From Todiramphus chloris collaris (lineage: Eukaryota; Chordata; Aves; Coraciiformes; Alcedinidae), in NCBI GenBank assembly GCA_025345505.1, contig JANVCC010000185.1, forward strand, positions 3,092,500 through 3,156,499: a DNA stretch of 64,000 nt, written 5' to 3'. This document shows, piece after piece, positions 11,401 to 23,300 of the stretch (within the stretch, counting starts at the first letter, position 1; the number at the start of each line of letters is the position of its first letter). A model generated the notes under the pieces. The model did not search any database. It saw nothing but the letters and a program-made list of their open reading frames with translations, and had not been told where the DNA came from. A program made the position numbers and the translations under genes.

Positions 11401-14400
11401 TTCTTGATATCACTGAAATGAGCCTGAGCCATGGATTGAGAGCTGCTGTTTATTAGGGAAGGGTAAGAAATTTGAAACCGCCACAGAAAAAAAGGAAAAG
11501 GTAAACAAGGCACCCTACTCACTTCCTGGGAATCTCTGGAAGAGGTATCATCCAGGTCAGAGGTCTGAAAAAAACCCAGTATAAATTAATCATTGCTCAC
11601 AAGCAAGGAAGTAGGAATAAGTGGACTATACAGGAGACTGAAAGCTCCAGAAAAGAGAGAAGTGTGAACTTCCTCCCACGCTCCTGTCTGACCACTTGGA
11701 AAAAGTACACAAGATAGCACATTAATTAAAAGCCCTTGGGTATCTCATTTTGTGTACCTAATTTCATTCCAGGAACTTTAGCACCCTTACAGCCTGCCCC
11801 CATTTCACCCCAGTGGCTCACACACTGCCTCGAAAGAGGGTTCGCTCTTTGGTGGTTGAGGATGCTCTCGTCTTTGGGCTGGCTCCAAACACAAAAGGCC
11901 TCAGCTTGCATGAATCTGGCTCAGCCATGCCTGAACCAAGGTGAGGTAACAGGAACCATCATCTCTTTCATTTTTCTCAGCATTTGTATGGAAATGGTCA
12001 CCCAGTGCAGCTGGGTGACTTCCGGTTTGAACTGTTGGGGGCAAACACCTCGGAGCAGCCATGCTCAGGCCCCATACTCAGCTTCCCAACACATCACACA
12101 CAGATGACAACCCCACAGACATACCAGTGTGGGGAGCTCCAGCTGCAACCTTTTCAGCTTGGTTTCGGTGGCCAGCAACTGACTCTCCTTTTGGAAGAGC
12201 TGCAGTTGCATCTCGTCACACCGTTCCCCCAGCTCCCGGATCCGCTTGCGGTACGCGTCCCTCTCAACCAGGTTCTTGGAGTACTGTGTATAGAACTGCT
12301 CTCGGGTCAGGAGCGCCTGGCGTAAGGGACAACGTGTCATGGCATGTCACACGGTGGCACGTGCAGAGTCACAGCGCCTGCCCATGCCAGGCAGGGATTA
12401 GCAGCAGCTCCAAGAGGAACGTTTTGTCACCTGGTCTCTTTCTGAAGCCACTTCCTCCATCTGCTGCAGGACAGCTTCAATCCGCCTTTTGTACATCTGG
12501 GAGTCCTTCCTCAGAGATGTGCACTGTAGTTCAAGCATCTCTTTTTCCTCTGCGTGCTGTTGAGACAAGGTCAAAAGCACCCTGAGCTAGACTCTCACCA
12601 CTACTGCTCTGTGCTTGCTATGGCCAGGCCCCCATAAAACAGCAAAGTTCAGCCAGGCTGTCCAGCTGGGGCGAGGCCGATGAGAAGGCTGGTCAACATG
12701 ACCTTCAGCAGGGGTTTGCACCACGTACCTTGTCTTGGAGCACCTCGGCTCGCCGCAGCTCCTTGCGAAGGTCGTAAATGGTGTTCATCAGTTCCCGGCG
12801 TTCTTCTAGTATCTGGCTACAGTCATTCTCCACAGTCTCACTGGAGAAGCTCTTCTCCAAATTCTGTTCCCTGGCAACCTGCTGGACAAAAGAAAGTGAA
12901 ATACAGCAACCATCTAGCTCCATGTGAACTTAATCTTAACACAGCTCTGAGTTGGGAGAACAAGGCCACAGCTCACCCACACGATCTTCAGTGCAGCCCC
13001 ATCACTGCTACAAAGAATCACTTCTCAGGAGTCCATACCCAACCACCCCCACCAACCTGGAGAGTGTTCTCCAGCTCCTGATTCTTGGCCAAGAGCAACT
13101 CTTTCTCCTGCTGGATCTCCCACATCACCTCATGGCTTGGGCGCTGCTCTATGGCATGCTTCAGTTTCATCGTGTGCTTACGCTCCAGTTTGCAGTCATC
13201 CTCAGCCTTCATGAGGCTGTGCTTCAAGTGATCGATCTAGAAGGTGGTTCAGAGCTTGTCAGTAACTAAGAGAAAAACTCTGGCCTGCAGAAGCAGTTCT
13301 CACTCCATTCCCCAGACAAACAAGAGGCAGCTTTCTCCTCAGCTTTCACTCGGGATGTTTGGTTCTCTGGGGACCAGAGTCCTGCCCGTGTGCTAAATGG
13401 ATATAACATGTTGTTCGTGTGAGAAGGCCCAGTCTTGAATGAGGGGAAGACTATTCATTCTTCACAGCATAACTTGGAACATATGGGCCTACTGGGCTAA
13501 GCTAGGGACTGAGACATGCCACCAGGTCTGGACCAGACCATCCTGGGCAAAGACTGGTCCACAGCACAGCCTTCCAGGGATCAGGTAGGAAGGGAGAAGC
13601 TTTAGAAAAGGGTGACTGACCTCTAGCATCAGGTCCCGGTTCTTCATGAGGGCAGCACTCTTCTCCTCGCTCAGTTTGGCGTAGCTCATTGCCAGGTTGT
13701 AGTTCTCGTCCTTGCACTTCCGCAGCTCTTTGCTCAGGCTGTCCCTCTCCTCCTTCATCTTCTGCGCCCGCTCTTGGTGCTTGCGGAGCAGGCTGTCCCT
13801 CACCCACATCTCTTTGATCGTGTCCTCTTTGGTGTGCAGCCACATGGTGAGCTCCTGGGCCTTCTGCCGCTCCTCCTGCACGGTGCTCTGCAGCTTCATG
13901 ATCTCGTTCATCAGGATCTGGCTCAGGCCAGATTCCCCAGCGGTGTCTGTTTGGTGGGCAGGTGTCAGCCACTGCTGTCCTGTCTGCTCCCCGGACACAC
14001 ACACAACACGGGCTCCCACCCACCTCCCAGTGCAGCTCAGGGTGATCACATGCCATGTACATGCGTGCAAACCCCGAAGACACGGGAGATCAGATGATCC
14101 CTGCTGCTCCCTCCCTGCTCTGTGCCTCTCTACACTGCAGGGGCACTGACAGAACAGGCAGAAGGAAGAACCGATCCTTCTGCTTCCTCCTCCACCCTCC
14201 CAGGCTGAACCTGACACCAGCAGGGCCATTCTTGCCAGAACCCTTCCAAAGCACATGAGGAACAAGGCAGTGAACGCTCCCGACTCTGCTCGTTGGAGCT
14301 GGGGAGAGGCCAAAGCAGAGCTGAATCCCCCCCTTAATTTTCACAGCAGCACCACACGAAGAGCTGTGTTTTCACAACACAAACATTACCTATAATCATA

Positions 14401-15588
14401 GAGAACACCCGGCTGGGCTCCTTGCCAGTTATTTTCTTATAGAGTTGTGGATAATAAAGCTCAAGACTCTCCAGAAACGCCTCAAATCCCTTCTGTCCTG
14501 TTCTCTGAAGAATGTCCAGAAGAACACCTGAAATTACAGCAACAAGATATTCTATTCATTTACCTCCTTGCCTATTTCTAACATAACAAACAAAAAAAAC
14601 CATTCCACTTTCTCCACATGTAGATTAACATCCCTGGGATCAAATCCCCCAATCCTAAGCCAATTGCCCAGTAACTATACAGAAGTATTTTAACTGTGAA
14701 GGAGCAGTTAAAACTTGAGCCTTGTACCCAGGTCCTACTACAGTGGGTGCAAAAAGCAGGTCTCAGAAGAGTGCTTTGCATTATCCTGCTGGTAATTACA
14801 GAAAGGTAAGTTACACCAAAGCACCACAACGGTTTTCTGCAGCTTGAGGCTCCACTTCCAAGCACCAGAGCAAATTATGGGGAGAAAAAAGGGCCATTAG
14901 TGAAAGAACACTGCACATAACTAGAGAGGTAGCGGGGACAAGCTTAAGAGAGCCTGGACTAAGGGCTCTGGCACCCTCATAGTAAAGAAGTTTCTCCTCT
15001 TGTTCAGATGGAGCCTCCTGGGTTCCAGTTTGGGCACACTGCCCCTTGTCCCGGTGCTGGGCACCACTGACGAGAGTCTGGCCCCATCCTCTTGAACCCC
15101 GTGGGCACTGTAACTATTGATCAGCACTGATCAGATCCCCTCTCGGGCTTCTCTTCTCCAGCCTAGACAGCCCCAGGGCTTCCTAAGAGAGATCCATCTC
15201 CACTCCTACTCTCCCCACAGCGGAGTCCCGGGGAAAGAGAGGGGACAGGGGCTTGCACACGCTTGTGCCTACACACAGGCAGAGGGTAACCTAGAGGTGA
15301 TGTGCTCCTTCAGGCCCAGCCCTTCAGCACTCTGTTCCAGCCTGGTCCCAAGAGCTGAGAGACCACAGGAGCATCGGCAGAGCCGAAGGCTGCGCTTCAC
15401 CCACCTGCCTTCCGTTTGCGCATGACCAGGCTGGGGTCGTTAAGAACTTGTTCCTCGTCATCATGGCTGATCACTTTGCACTGGCGAAGATAGGGTATGA
15501 TACGGGAAGGATCTACCACAGAGATCAGCTTCACCCGGAAGTTCTCCAGGTTATTCCAGCACGTCTCATCATTATCTTCTTCCAGCAT
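8405..15588 (-). CDS. CARD9: CARD9, caspase-recruitment-domain adaptor
   Basis: CARD9 couples C-type lectin receptors (via SYK/PKC-delta) to BCL10-MALT1 and NF-kB in myeloid cells. Coding exons, minus strand: 15405..15588, 14390..14527, 13621..13946, 13057..13236, 12729..12878, 12431..12556, 12125..12316, 11523..11564, 10890..10935, 10241..10284, 9010..9086, 8405..8501. All phases join, giving 533 aa (human 536). The CARD covers about 6-98 (Cys10 and Cys37 kept), the coiled coil about 115-425, and the end [14 protein letters not shown] is the conserved C-terminus. The first ATG lies one base after an intron acceptor, so exon 1 is noncoding and unlocated further upstream. The exon at 10241..10284 is the least sure: only its first residues resemble human, its donor (GTTCTG) is weak, and it is shorter than the human exon. 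Residue 73 is Gln, not His. Confidence 0.93.
12879..12884 (-). promoter_or_regulatory. CARD9: NAGNAG tandem splice acceptor in CARD9
   Basis: Immediately before the exon 12729..12878 the minus strand reads TCCAGCAG, so the acceptor can shift by 3 nt. The alternatives add or omit one Gln in the coiled coil without changing frame. Confidence 0.6.
14965..15205 (-). mobile_element. CR1 LINE fragment in a CARD9 intron
   Basis: Carries the antisense CR1 signature: TTGTTCAGATGGAGCCTCCT, GTTTGGGCACACTGCCCCTT, GGTGCTGGGCACCACTGACG and 'CTCTTCTCCAGCCTAGACAG'. The element therefore reads on the minus strand, the same sense as CARD9. Confidence 0.9.
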
Positions 15589-18500
15589 GCTGAGGAGGGA
15601 GAAGTGTTAGTGAGCAGTGCCGTCCTGTCTTGGGAAAAAAGCAAACCATAAACCAAACAAGCTGGCTCTAAGCCTCCCAGAGTGGCAGGGAGGGTGTGGT
15701 GAACCCGTGTTAACAGACTGGGAATGGAAAAGTGTCTTTCAGATACAGGAACACATCTCCTCAGCACTTGCAAATCACCCACAGAGCCCAGGGAATCGCT
15801 GCAGTCGTACCTGGAGGAACAGTGTGGTACCAGAAGGGAGATCTCAGCAGCTGCGAGGCTGGCACGTCTGTGAGGGAGAGCTAGCATGAAATTCTGAGAA
15901 TGCAGAAGTCACCAAAGCTTGATGACCAGCCTCCAACCAGCTGAACATCTCCCAGATCTCACTGCAAGAGGAAAGTGAAACTATTTAGCAACACGTCCAC
16001 TGGCAATAAGTAGGTCATGGAGAGTCCCATGAATAGAGGAAAAGCCAACTCTAGGTTCCCAACAATGTACCTCAAGAAGGTGCTGTCAAATCCCACTGAC
16101 TTCAACTTGGGTTCTCCAGAAGCTCAGCTATGTGTAGAATTAAACCTTTAACCTCCATGAACAATGCAAAACAGGGTGGAACACAACACAGGATAAACTG
16201 ATGGCAAACCACAGCTTTCCAATTTGAAACTAGGCGTTCTCTGGAGAAGTGGAAACATTTTTAAAGCTCTCCTAATTAGCTCTAGCTTAACAGTTCACAC
16301 TCTTCCTCCTCCACCTCCCAGCCTTGGAGAGATCCCCATATTCTGTCTGGCCACAAAGTCACCAAATCTAACAGCCACAACAGGCTCTGTGAGACACCCC
16401 AATGGCAACAGCCTTAACTGCAGGCAGCTGCATCCTCCCAAAGCTGGTTTTCTGCATGCTGGACTTCATCCACGCACAGAGAAGGGGACATCATTGCCAG
16501 TGGCCCAGGGAGCTGCCAGAAACCTTAGTATTCATGTTTTCAGTCAACTAGTTTGGCAGCCAGGAGGGTGAGAACAGAGTTCTGATGATCAGCAGCTATT
16601 CAGGGCGTGGGATTTCACACACATCTTACTGCATCTCTCTCTCCAGGGTCATCTCAAACCTTCATTGTTTTTCTCCAGCACAGAGAAGGGCTCAAAATAT
16701 CTTCAGCACGTACTTATTACACCTTACATGGCAGTTTACTTTACTGAGCTGGACTGACATGGAACTAGTCATTACTTCTTGTGGAAAAAATAGTCTGCTC
16801 TGCCTGACATCCAGCCAGCCCCAGCAGGTAACAAGAAATGCATTCTCTTGTGGATAAACACCACATCCTTACCTCAGAGCTGAAAAATAGACATTTTCCC
16901 TGTTAATAGGAACTATTCTACAGTACATGAACCAACCTGACCCTGTGCAGTCCAAAGCCTTCTCATTCCTCTCCTGGTCTAGGAGCACTCTCCTGTCTCT
17001 GAGAAAACTTGTCTTGGATGCTGCCTCCCCTTTATACTCTGGCTAGAGCAAAGATCCTTCCAGGAGCAAAACTGGTTTGAGAAAAGAGAAAAGGGGAAAC
17101 TACTTGGCTGTGCTCTGAGACGGGAAAGGGAAGGGAAAAAAAACCCAACCCCCAACAAAAAAGGGAAGCCAGAATGGGTGGTGGGGGAGGAAAAAGCGCC
17201 AGTCGCACTGCGAGTCAGCAGCACTACATGTGCAGTCATTTGAGACTCATTCTGGCTTTGGTTTCCAGTCTGTGCCACTGACATACCAGCAAGGGGCCAG
17301 AAAGTTTCTGTGTGTAGTGGTGAGAGACTAAAAAGAGCGAAGGTCACAGGCACAGGTCTGTCCAGATGATTTCAGGGACAAAACAAGCCAGTCAGAAGAG
17401 GCTCTTCCACTGGCCTTTCAGCTGCTAATGTAACATCTTCATAGAGGAAAGCAGGTGGCAGCAGGAACTGTCTGTTGGTTTAGAGTTCAGCTGAAAAGGA
17501 TGATTTCTATAATGACACCTCTACTTTTGGATGTCCTTAAGCTTCAAGCATAATTATGACAACTCAGTATTTTGAGGGAAAGGGAGACCAACCTTGGCAA
17601 AGCAAGGAACATAGCTCACAATTCCCAAATTACAGGCTGTGGCTCTAGCAGTAATTAACAGAGCAGCACAGCAAGCAGCACTGTGATGATATTAAGCATC
17701 AACATCATACCTTTGACTGCCTCCCCACCTTCCTGCAGTCCTAGAACTGTAGCTGCAACAAGAACTCCCTAACAGTCTTAAAACAGACTTAAAAAAGTCT
17801 CAAGAACGTACCCGCTCCGATACCATGGCAGCATGACACATTTTCCTATTAGCTTCCCACTCTCCTCTTTGTTCTGCTTTCTAAGTTTCTGGAGAGTTTC
17901 TCCATGTTATCATTAGGAGTGGGGCAGAGATGCTCAGAGATTCTTTAAGCCCGTGCTTCGTTAGGCATTAAATTAGCTTACACTAAAAAAAAAAAAAGAC
18001 ACAGTACCTCCACCAGCTATGCCCTTGCTGAAGGTAATTAGAATGTCTATTATTGACCAATCTGGAGTTTTGGTTCTATAGTAACAGACCAGTTCAGTCC
18101 TGAGAAAGAACAAAGACAGCTGCTGCTTACAGTTCGACACCGTTCATTCCGTAGCAGTAAGGTTACAAGGGCATTTCTTGAGCAGCACTCACCAAGGACA
18201 ACTATCACTTAAGAAGACAGGTCACATTTACCACCAGGGCCTCATGGTAACAGCCCTCTGGTGAAGAGCAGACAATGTATGGCAGGGCTGCTGACACAGC
18301 TGAATTTCTTGGGGAAATGATATTTATACTGGAAAAATGTTATCTATTGCAGAAAAAGTGTCTTACTGAAAACAGAGTACACGGCACGATGAAAGGCATT
18401 TGAAAATCATTCCTTCTGCTCCATAATGTCTTGACACCCACGTACAGTGACATCAGGGCTGCTGTCCCCCTGACTCTGCTAAAAGGGCACTTGTAGAAGA

Positions 18501-20353
18501 GCTGCACCTCACAGTGCCCTGAACTCACCACTGCCCTCCTGGGAAGCTCAGCCAGTGCAGTGGGATGAAGCTTTCTGCAGCGCTTTCCCACTAGATTTGA
18601 TCAGCTTTGACTCAGCTAGCCTTGCACCTCTCTGAAAGACAGAAATTGCTGGTTTATCGAGGAAGAAACATGTTTTTGTTCAGGGATTTGCTAATACCTG
18701 CATGGGGCAGGCTGTGGAAGAAAGAAGAAAGCAGCCAAGCCTCGGTCAGTCCTGCAGTTTTAGCCACATGCATACTCATTTTCCTCATTCTCCCTGGTTT
18801 TCAGCAAACTTCGTTTTTCTCATTAGCAATCACACTCATACACACGTTATTAAAAGCACTATCTGCCAGGGAAAAAGAAAACCCACACAGAACACATGAG
18901 TAATTTTTAAGTGAGAAAAATAAAACATCTGTATTTCAACAAATACTCAAGGCTCATTTTGATACAAAATTAATCCGCTGCTTACTCAGCAGTACTCAGT
19001 TAGTAGCTATCAAGCAAAACCACTGTCACAGCCCTAAAAAAACACCCAGGGAACAACATATTCTGAACAGGGACAAACATTCACATAAATAGGGGCTGAC
19101 ACGAAACAATAAATAACCATCACTACTGCTTTCCCCAGACCTCCAGCAATTTTTTCCCCATGGCACCTATGACAGGCGCTGGTTTGAGAGAGAATTGGTC
19201 CATGCCTGAAGGATTTCCATCCAGCTGCTTTGTTTCATTATTTACAACTTGTCTAAAGATGCAGACTCGCGATGGGAAAACCAGTCTACCCGTTTTCCTC
19301 TCTTCCCTGGGCCCATCTGGTCAGTTTGTTGGAAGTGTTAAAAGAGAATAGTGCAAAGATTGTCTCCTACTGCCACGCAGGACGGCTGCCCATGATGAAG
19401 TGACTCCTGTAACAAAGCACAAACAACCCCCGTTAGCGACGGCGTCGTTATAGGGAAGCTGCCCTTCTGGAGTTTTTCAAGCCCATTGTAAAGAAAACAC
19501 CCAACCCCTCTCATCTGACAGCCATGGGAATCAAGCACTGTTTGTGCTCCTTCAGTTTCACCAGAAGTCTCAGCAGGTATTAAGACATCACACACTGGTA
19601 CCCTATAGAAGCTGTCCTGTTAGACATGCAGTGATATGAAGCCGTATAGGGGGGTGAAAAAAACCCCCACAAAGTTGTTCAAGTGTTAAAGACAAACTCC
19701 AGTCATGCACCCACTGGTCTTAAGCCTCAGCTTCCCACCAACTTTTAATACTGTTCTTCAAGACCAGAGCCAGGCTACAGAGGGCAAAGCACACAAGGAG
19801 CTGCCCCTGCCTGCCCAGGATCCAGAGGATCTCCTGACAACCCCAAGCATGGACATCTCCCCACCAGCCTGCAGGAGCCTGCAGCAAGGACTCACTTCAG
19901 CTTCTGCTGCCCGTGTGCAGCACTCACACAGACAAACCCTCCCTTCAGCAGCGGCTGCCCAAGCTTTCCCGTCCCACCAGTTACCACTCGCCACTACGCC
20001 CTTGTAGCAGCCAAGCTGGCAGAGTCCTACCAACCCGGGATAACATCAGCAGGCAGCAGCATGGACTAAAAGGCTGCCAAATGTTTGAACTTCATGACTT
20101 TTGTATATAATTTTATCACGCAGACATCAACTTTCCCTCCCTTGAATGTCAAAGCATTAGTGTGATGAATGGGTGCCTGCGGAACTCTGCCCTAAGGCAA
20201 CAAAAGTCAAGGCAACAAAAGTCAAGATCATTTCAGTCCTTTCCTGGGGTCATGACTCATTGTCTAAGCTGTACCACAGACAAATGTGTTTCAGGTCCTC
20301 CCCTCGGGCAAGAAATACAAGGTGCACTCAGTAGCTACTAACACATTACCTTC
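15589..20353. other. CARD9 upstream / SNAPC4 downstream region, no recognised exon
   Basis: No coding exon of a known family could be read on either strand. The region must hold the CARD9 noncoding first exon and promoter and the SNAPC4 3'UTR. It has no CpG island, fitting a tissue-restricted CARD9 promoter. A candidate SNAPC4 ATTAAA lies at 19744..19749 (minus), 605 bp past the stop. A 15-bp tandem duplication (GGCAACAAAAGTCAA) starts near 20197. Confidence 0.55.
15968..15980 (+). promoter_or_regulatory. CARD9: ETS/ISRE-like composite site upstream of CARD9
   Basis: GAGGAAAGTGAAA contains an ETS-type GAGGAA (15968..15973) overlapping GAAAGTGAAA (15971..15980), which fits the ISRE pattern GAAANNGAAA. 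It lies 383 bp upstream of the CARD9 start codon. Function is inferred from motif and the known myeloid expression of CARD9 only. Confidence 0.35.
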
Positions 20354-23300
20354 TCACATCCTCCTCCTCTTCCTGAAGCGGGCACTTCTCCTGATTTGAG
20401 GAGCACTGGCATCAGCCACATCTGTGCAGGAGTCCAAGGCAGACTGGCCAGCATTCTCTGCATCTCCCATGCCCTGCAATGTAAGCAGAAGAGACTCTCA
20501 ACCCCACGAGATCCAGCATAACTGCAAAAGAACCTCCTCAGCCATCTTCTTACATTAGGAAGCTCAGCAAGTTTTCTAAAACAACCTTCCATTTACCTTC
20601 ACAATTAAGCACAGGACAACAACATTCTGTTACCGGTGCCACAGCAAGCACAAAACATCCCAAAGTTTTCAGAGCGAAACCTTCAGCCAACACTGGCACT
20701 TCTCCCTGCTTTCTGGTACCAAACCAGAACAATTCCTGCTGTAGTTTCCAACCATTTACCAGAGGCTGTGCACTGGCCAGAAACGATGCTTTAGCTTTCA
20801 CTGCTGGAGCCAGGCAGTGCCCCAGACAACAGAGGTCAACACAAACTTTTGATTTCCCATAAAACACACCCCCTGCCACAAGCTTCTTGCTGCAAAGCAC
20901 CAGGAGAACAATCTGGCGTTAATAAAAGGCGCGGGAGGGAGCCCAGTGGAAGATGACACAGGACCGAGGTTGGCAGTGAAGAATTGCTGGTGAGTTTTGG
21001 ACCAGCAGCTCAGTTCAGACTACACTGACCTTGGCCCAGACCCAGAAGTCAGAGCCAGAACAGAAAGATAACTGCTGGCTTTTACTCTGGGAATTCTCTG
21101 CTTTTCAGGCATCTTTGCCATCTTTCTGCAGAAACAGCCTTTTACCTCATTTATTCACCTTCACTACAGTTTTCTTTCTTTATTTTGGAGCCACAATGAA
21201 CTGAAATACAAGTCTGTGAAGTACACACCTTCCTGGCACGTTCTGTAAGGAACAGTGCTGGGCAGAGTTGGTTTAGCTTAAAAAAAAAAGTCTCAGAGAT
21301 TGATTTTAGGTTGATGTTATGATTGGTATCAATCAATATAACCTAATAATCTCTGGTCATATAAACCAGTTTGGGACAAAGACCTCAAATGGCACTAGGA
21401 GCAAATGTAACAATTCCCCTGATATTACTGGGATTTTAAGGGCATATACAAAGAAAGATAAGGGCCTGATTCCAAGAATACAAGAGTAAGCACAGCAGAT
21501 TATGAACTGTAGGAGGAAGGGAGCTTGGATACTCACTTCTGGAACTACCATGTCAAGTTTAACGTGCTACATAAATCACAGACTTTTACCCTTGTGAGGA
21601 CTAAGGATTCCCAGCTGAGCTAAAATCCTTTTCCTTTTATCAGCTGCAAAAAATATGACTATTTAAAAGGGCCAAATTCCTGCCATGCTTAAGAACAGCA
21701 GGGGGTTCTCCCTGGATTCCAGTGCAATATTTAGCTGGCAGTAGCTTTCTGCTTTGAGTCCCTGGCACTTGTGTTTTACCTGACTGAGTAAACCAGCAGC
21801 TAGATCTTCCGGCTCATCACCAACTGTCCCATCCAACCGTCCGCGTGTGAATTCGTTCCCACCACTCTCTTCCTCAGATGCTTCCTTCTCACTCTGCCAC
21901 TCCTCTTCGTCACTCTCTTCATATTGCTTCCTGCTGGCTGACAGAGTGGTTGTCACTTTTGGAGGAGGCAGAGATGCTAGTACAGCTGGAAGTGTGAAGG
22001 CTGCTAGGAATCTGGCTTTCAGTAGGAGGTAAGCAGGGTTATCGCCGAGTTTCTGCTGCACCAGCTCTCCAATAGCGTGCAAATCAACCCTGGTACCCTC
22101 ACCCTGACTGCCATCAGAAGGCAGAAGACATGCTGCTTGCTCCTCCAGAGCTGCTTTCTGCAGGAGTAGCTTCGAGAGGGTTTTTAAGTTGCACAGAAAA
22201 GGTGGCAAATAAGGCAAGCTGGTTTGCAGTGACGGGACCCGGACGCCTTGTTTTCCACTCAGCCACTCCTTCACTAGCCCCTCGTCCTCCAGGGAAATCA
22301 GGCTGAAGTCAAGCAGGTTCTTCTCTGCGCTGGAGGTGGTTGGCTGGGCTGGCCCGTCAGCAGGCTGGGCAGGTTTGGAGGCAATAGGTCTGGTTTTCAA
22401 TGGTTGTGCAGCAAAGCAGTCGGAGTTCCCCGGGACACTGTCACGGGGAACCGGATCTTCTGGCTGAAGCACAGTCTCTTTCATGATGAAGCTTGGATTG
22501 GAAGATGATCCGTTTGCTGTACTGGAGTCATGGCTCTTTCCCAAGCTAGTGAGATTCGTTGTACACTGGGCATCAGCCCTGTGAGTGCCAGCAGGTAGCT
22601 GTGGCTGGGGTGGCAGCACTGCACGCGGAGTTGATGCATCAGGGGGAAGAGCAGCCTGAGCTGCAGCAGTGTCAGAAGCCTTGGAGGAGCCCTCTGAACA
22701 TACAGGAGCTGAAGCAGCAGCGCTGGATGTGGTACATCCAGGACTGGCTGAGGTCACAGGTAGGACTGTGGAATGGCTGGCTGTCTTTCCCAAATGTACT
22801 GCTTCTGCTGCCTGGCCACTTGCTGCTTGTGTCTCCGCACTGCTGGGCTGAGGCATACTTGCTCCAGCTGGTACAAGAGGCACTCCCAAGGCAGAAACAC
22901 TGCCACTGGATGTGACCGTTGTCTGGCATAGACTGCTCACAGCAGCAGCTGGCAGGCCTTGGGGAACACCCACCACAGTCTGCACAGCGGTGGGGAGCAA
23001 AGCCTGCGGTGTGACAACCCAGGTGAAGGGCAGTATGCTGCTGGGAAGCAAATGTGAACCAGTCTGGGGAGTTACAAGAGCAGGCAACAGATTGACTGGC
23101 TGCTGTTGTGGCCCATTACCATTCAGCTTGCAGGTAACTGGTGTGGAAAGAGACAATTTGTTGGTGCCAGACTCAACGCCAAGAGGCACCACTGTAATCT
23201 GATGTGGCACAAAAGCTTGTTTCTGTAACAGCACTGAGGCTGAGCTACCAGCCACGACCTGGCCATTGCACCCTCCTGGATTTGGGGCCTTCTCTGCCAC

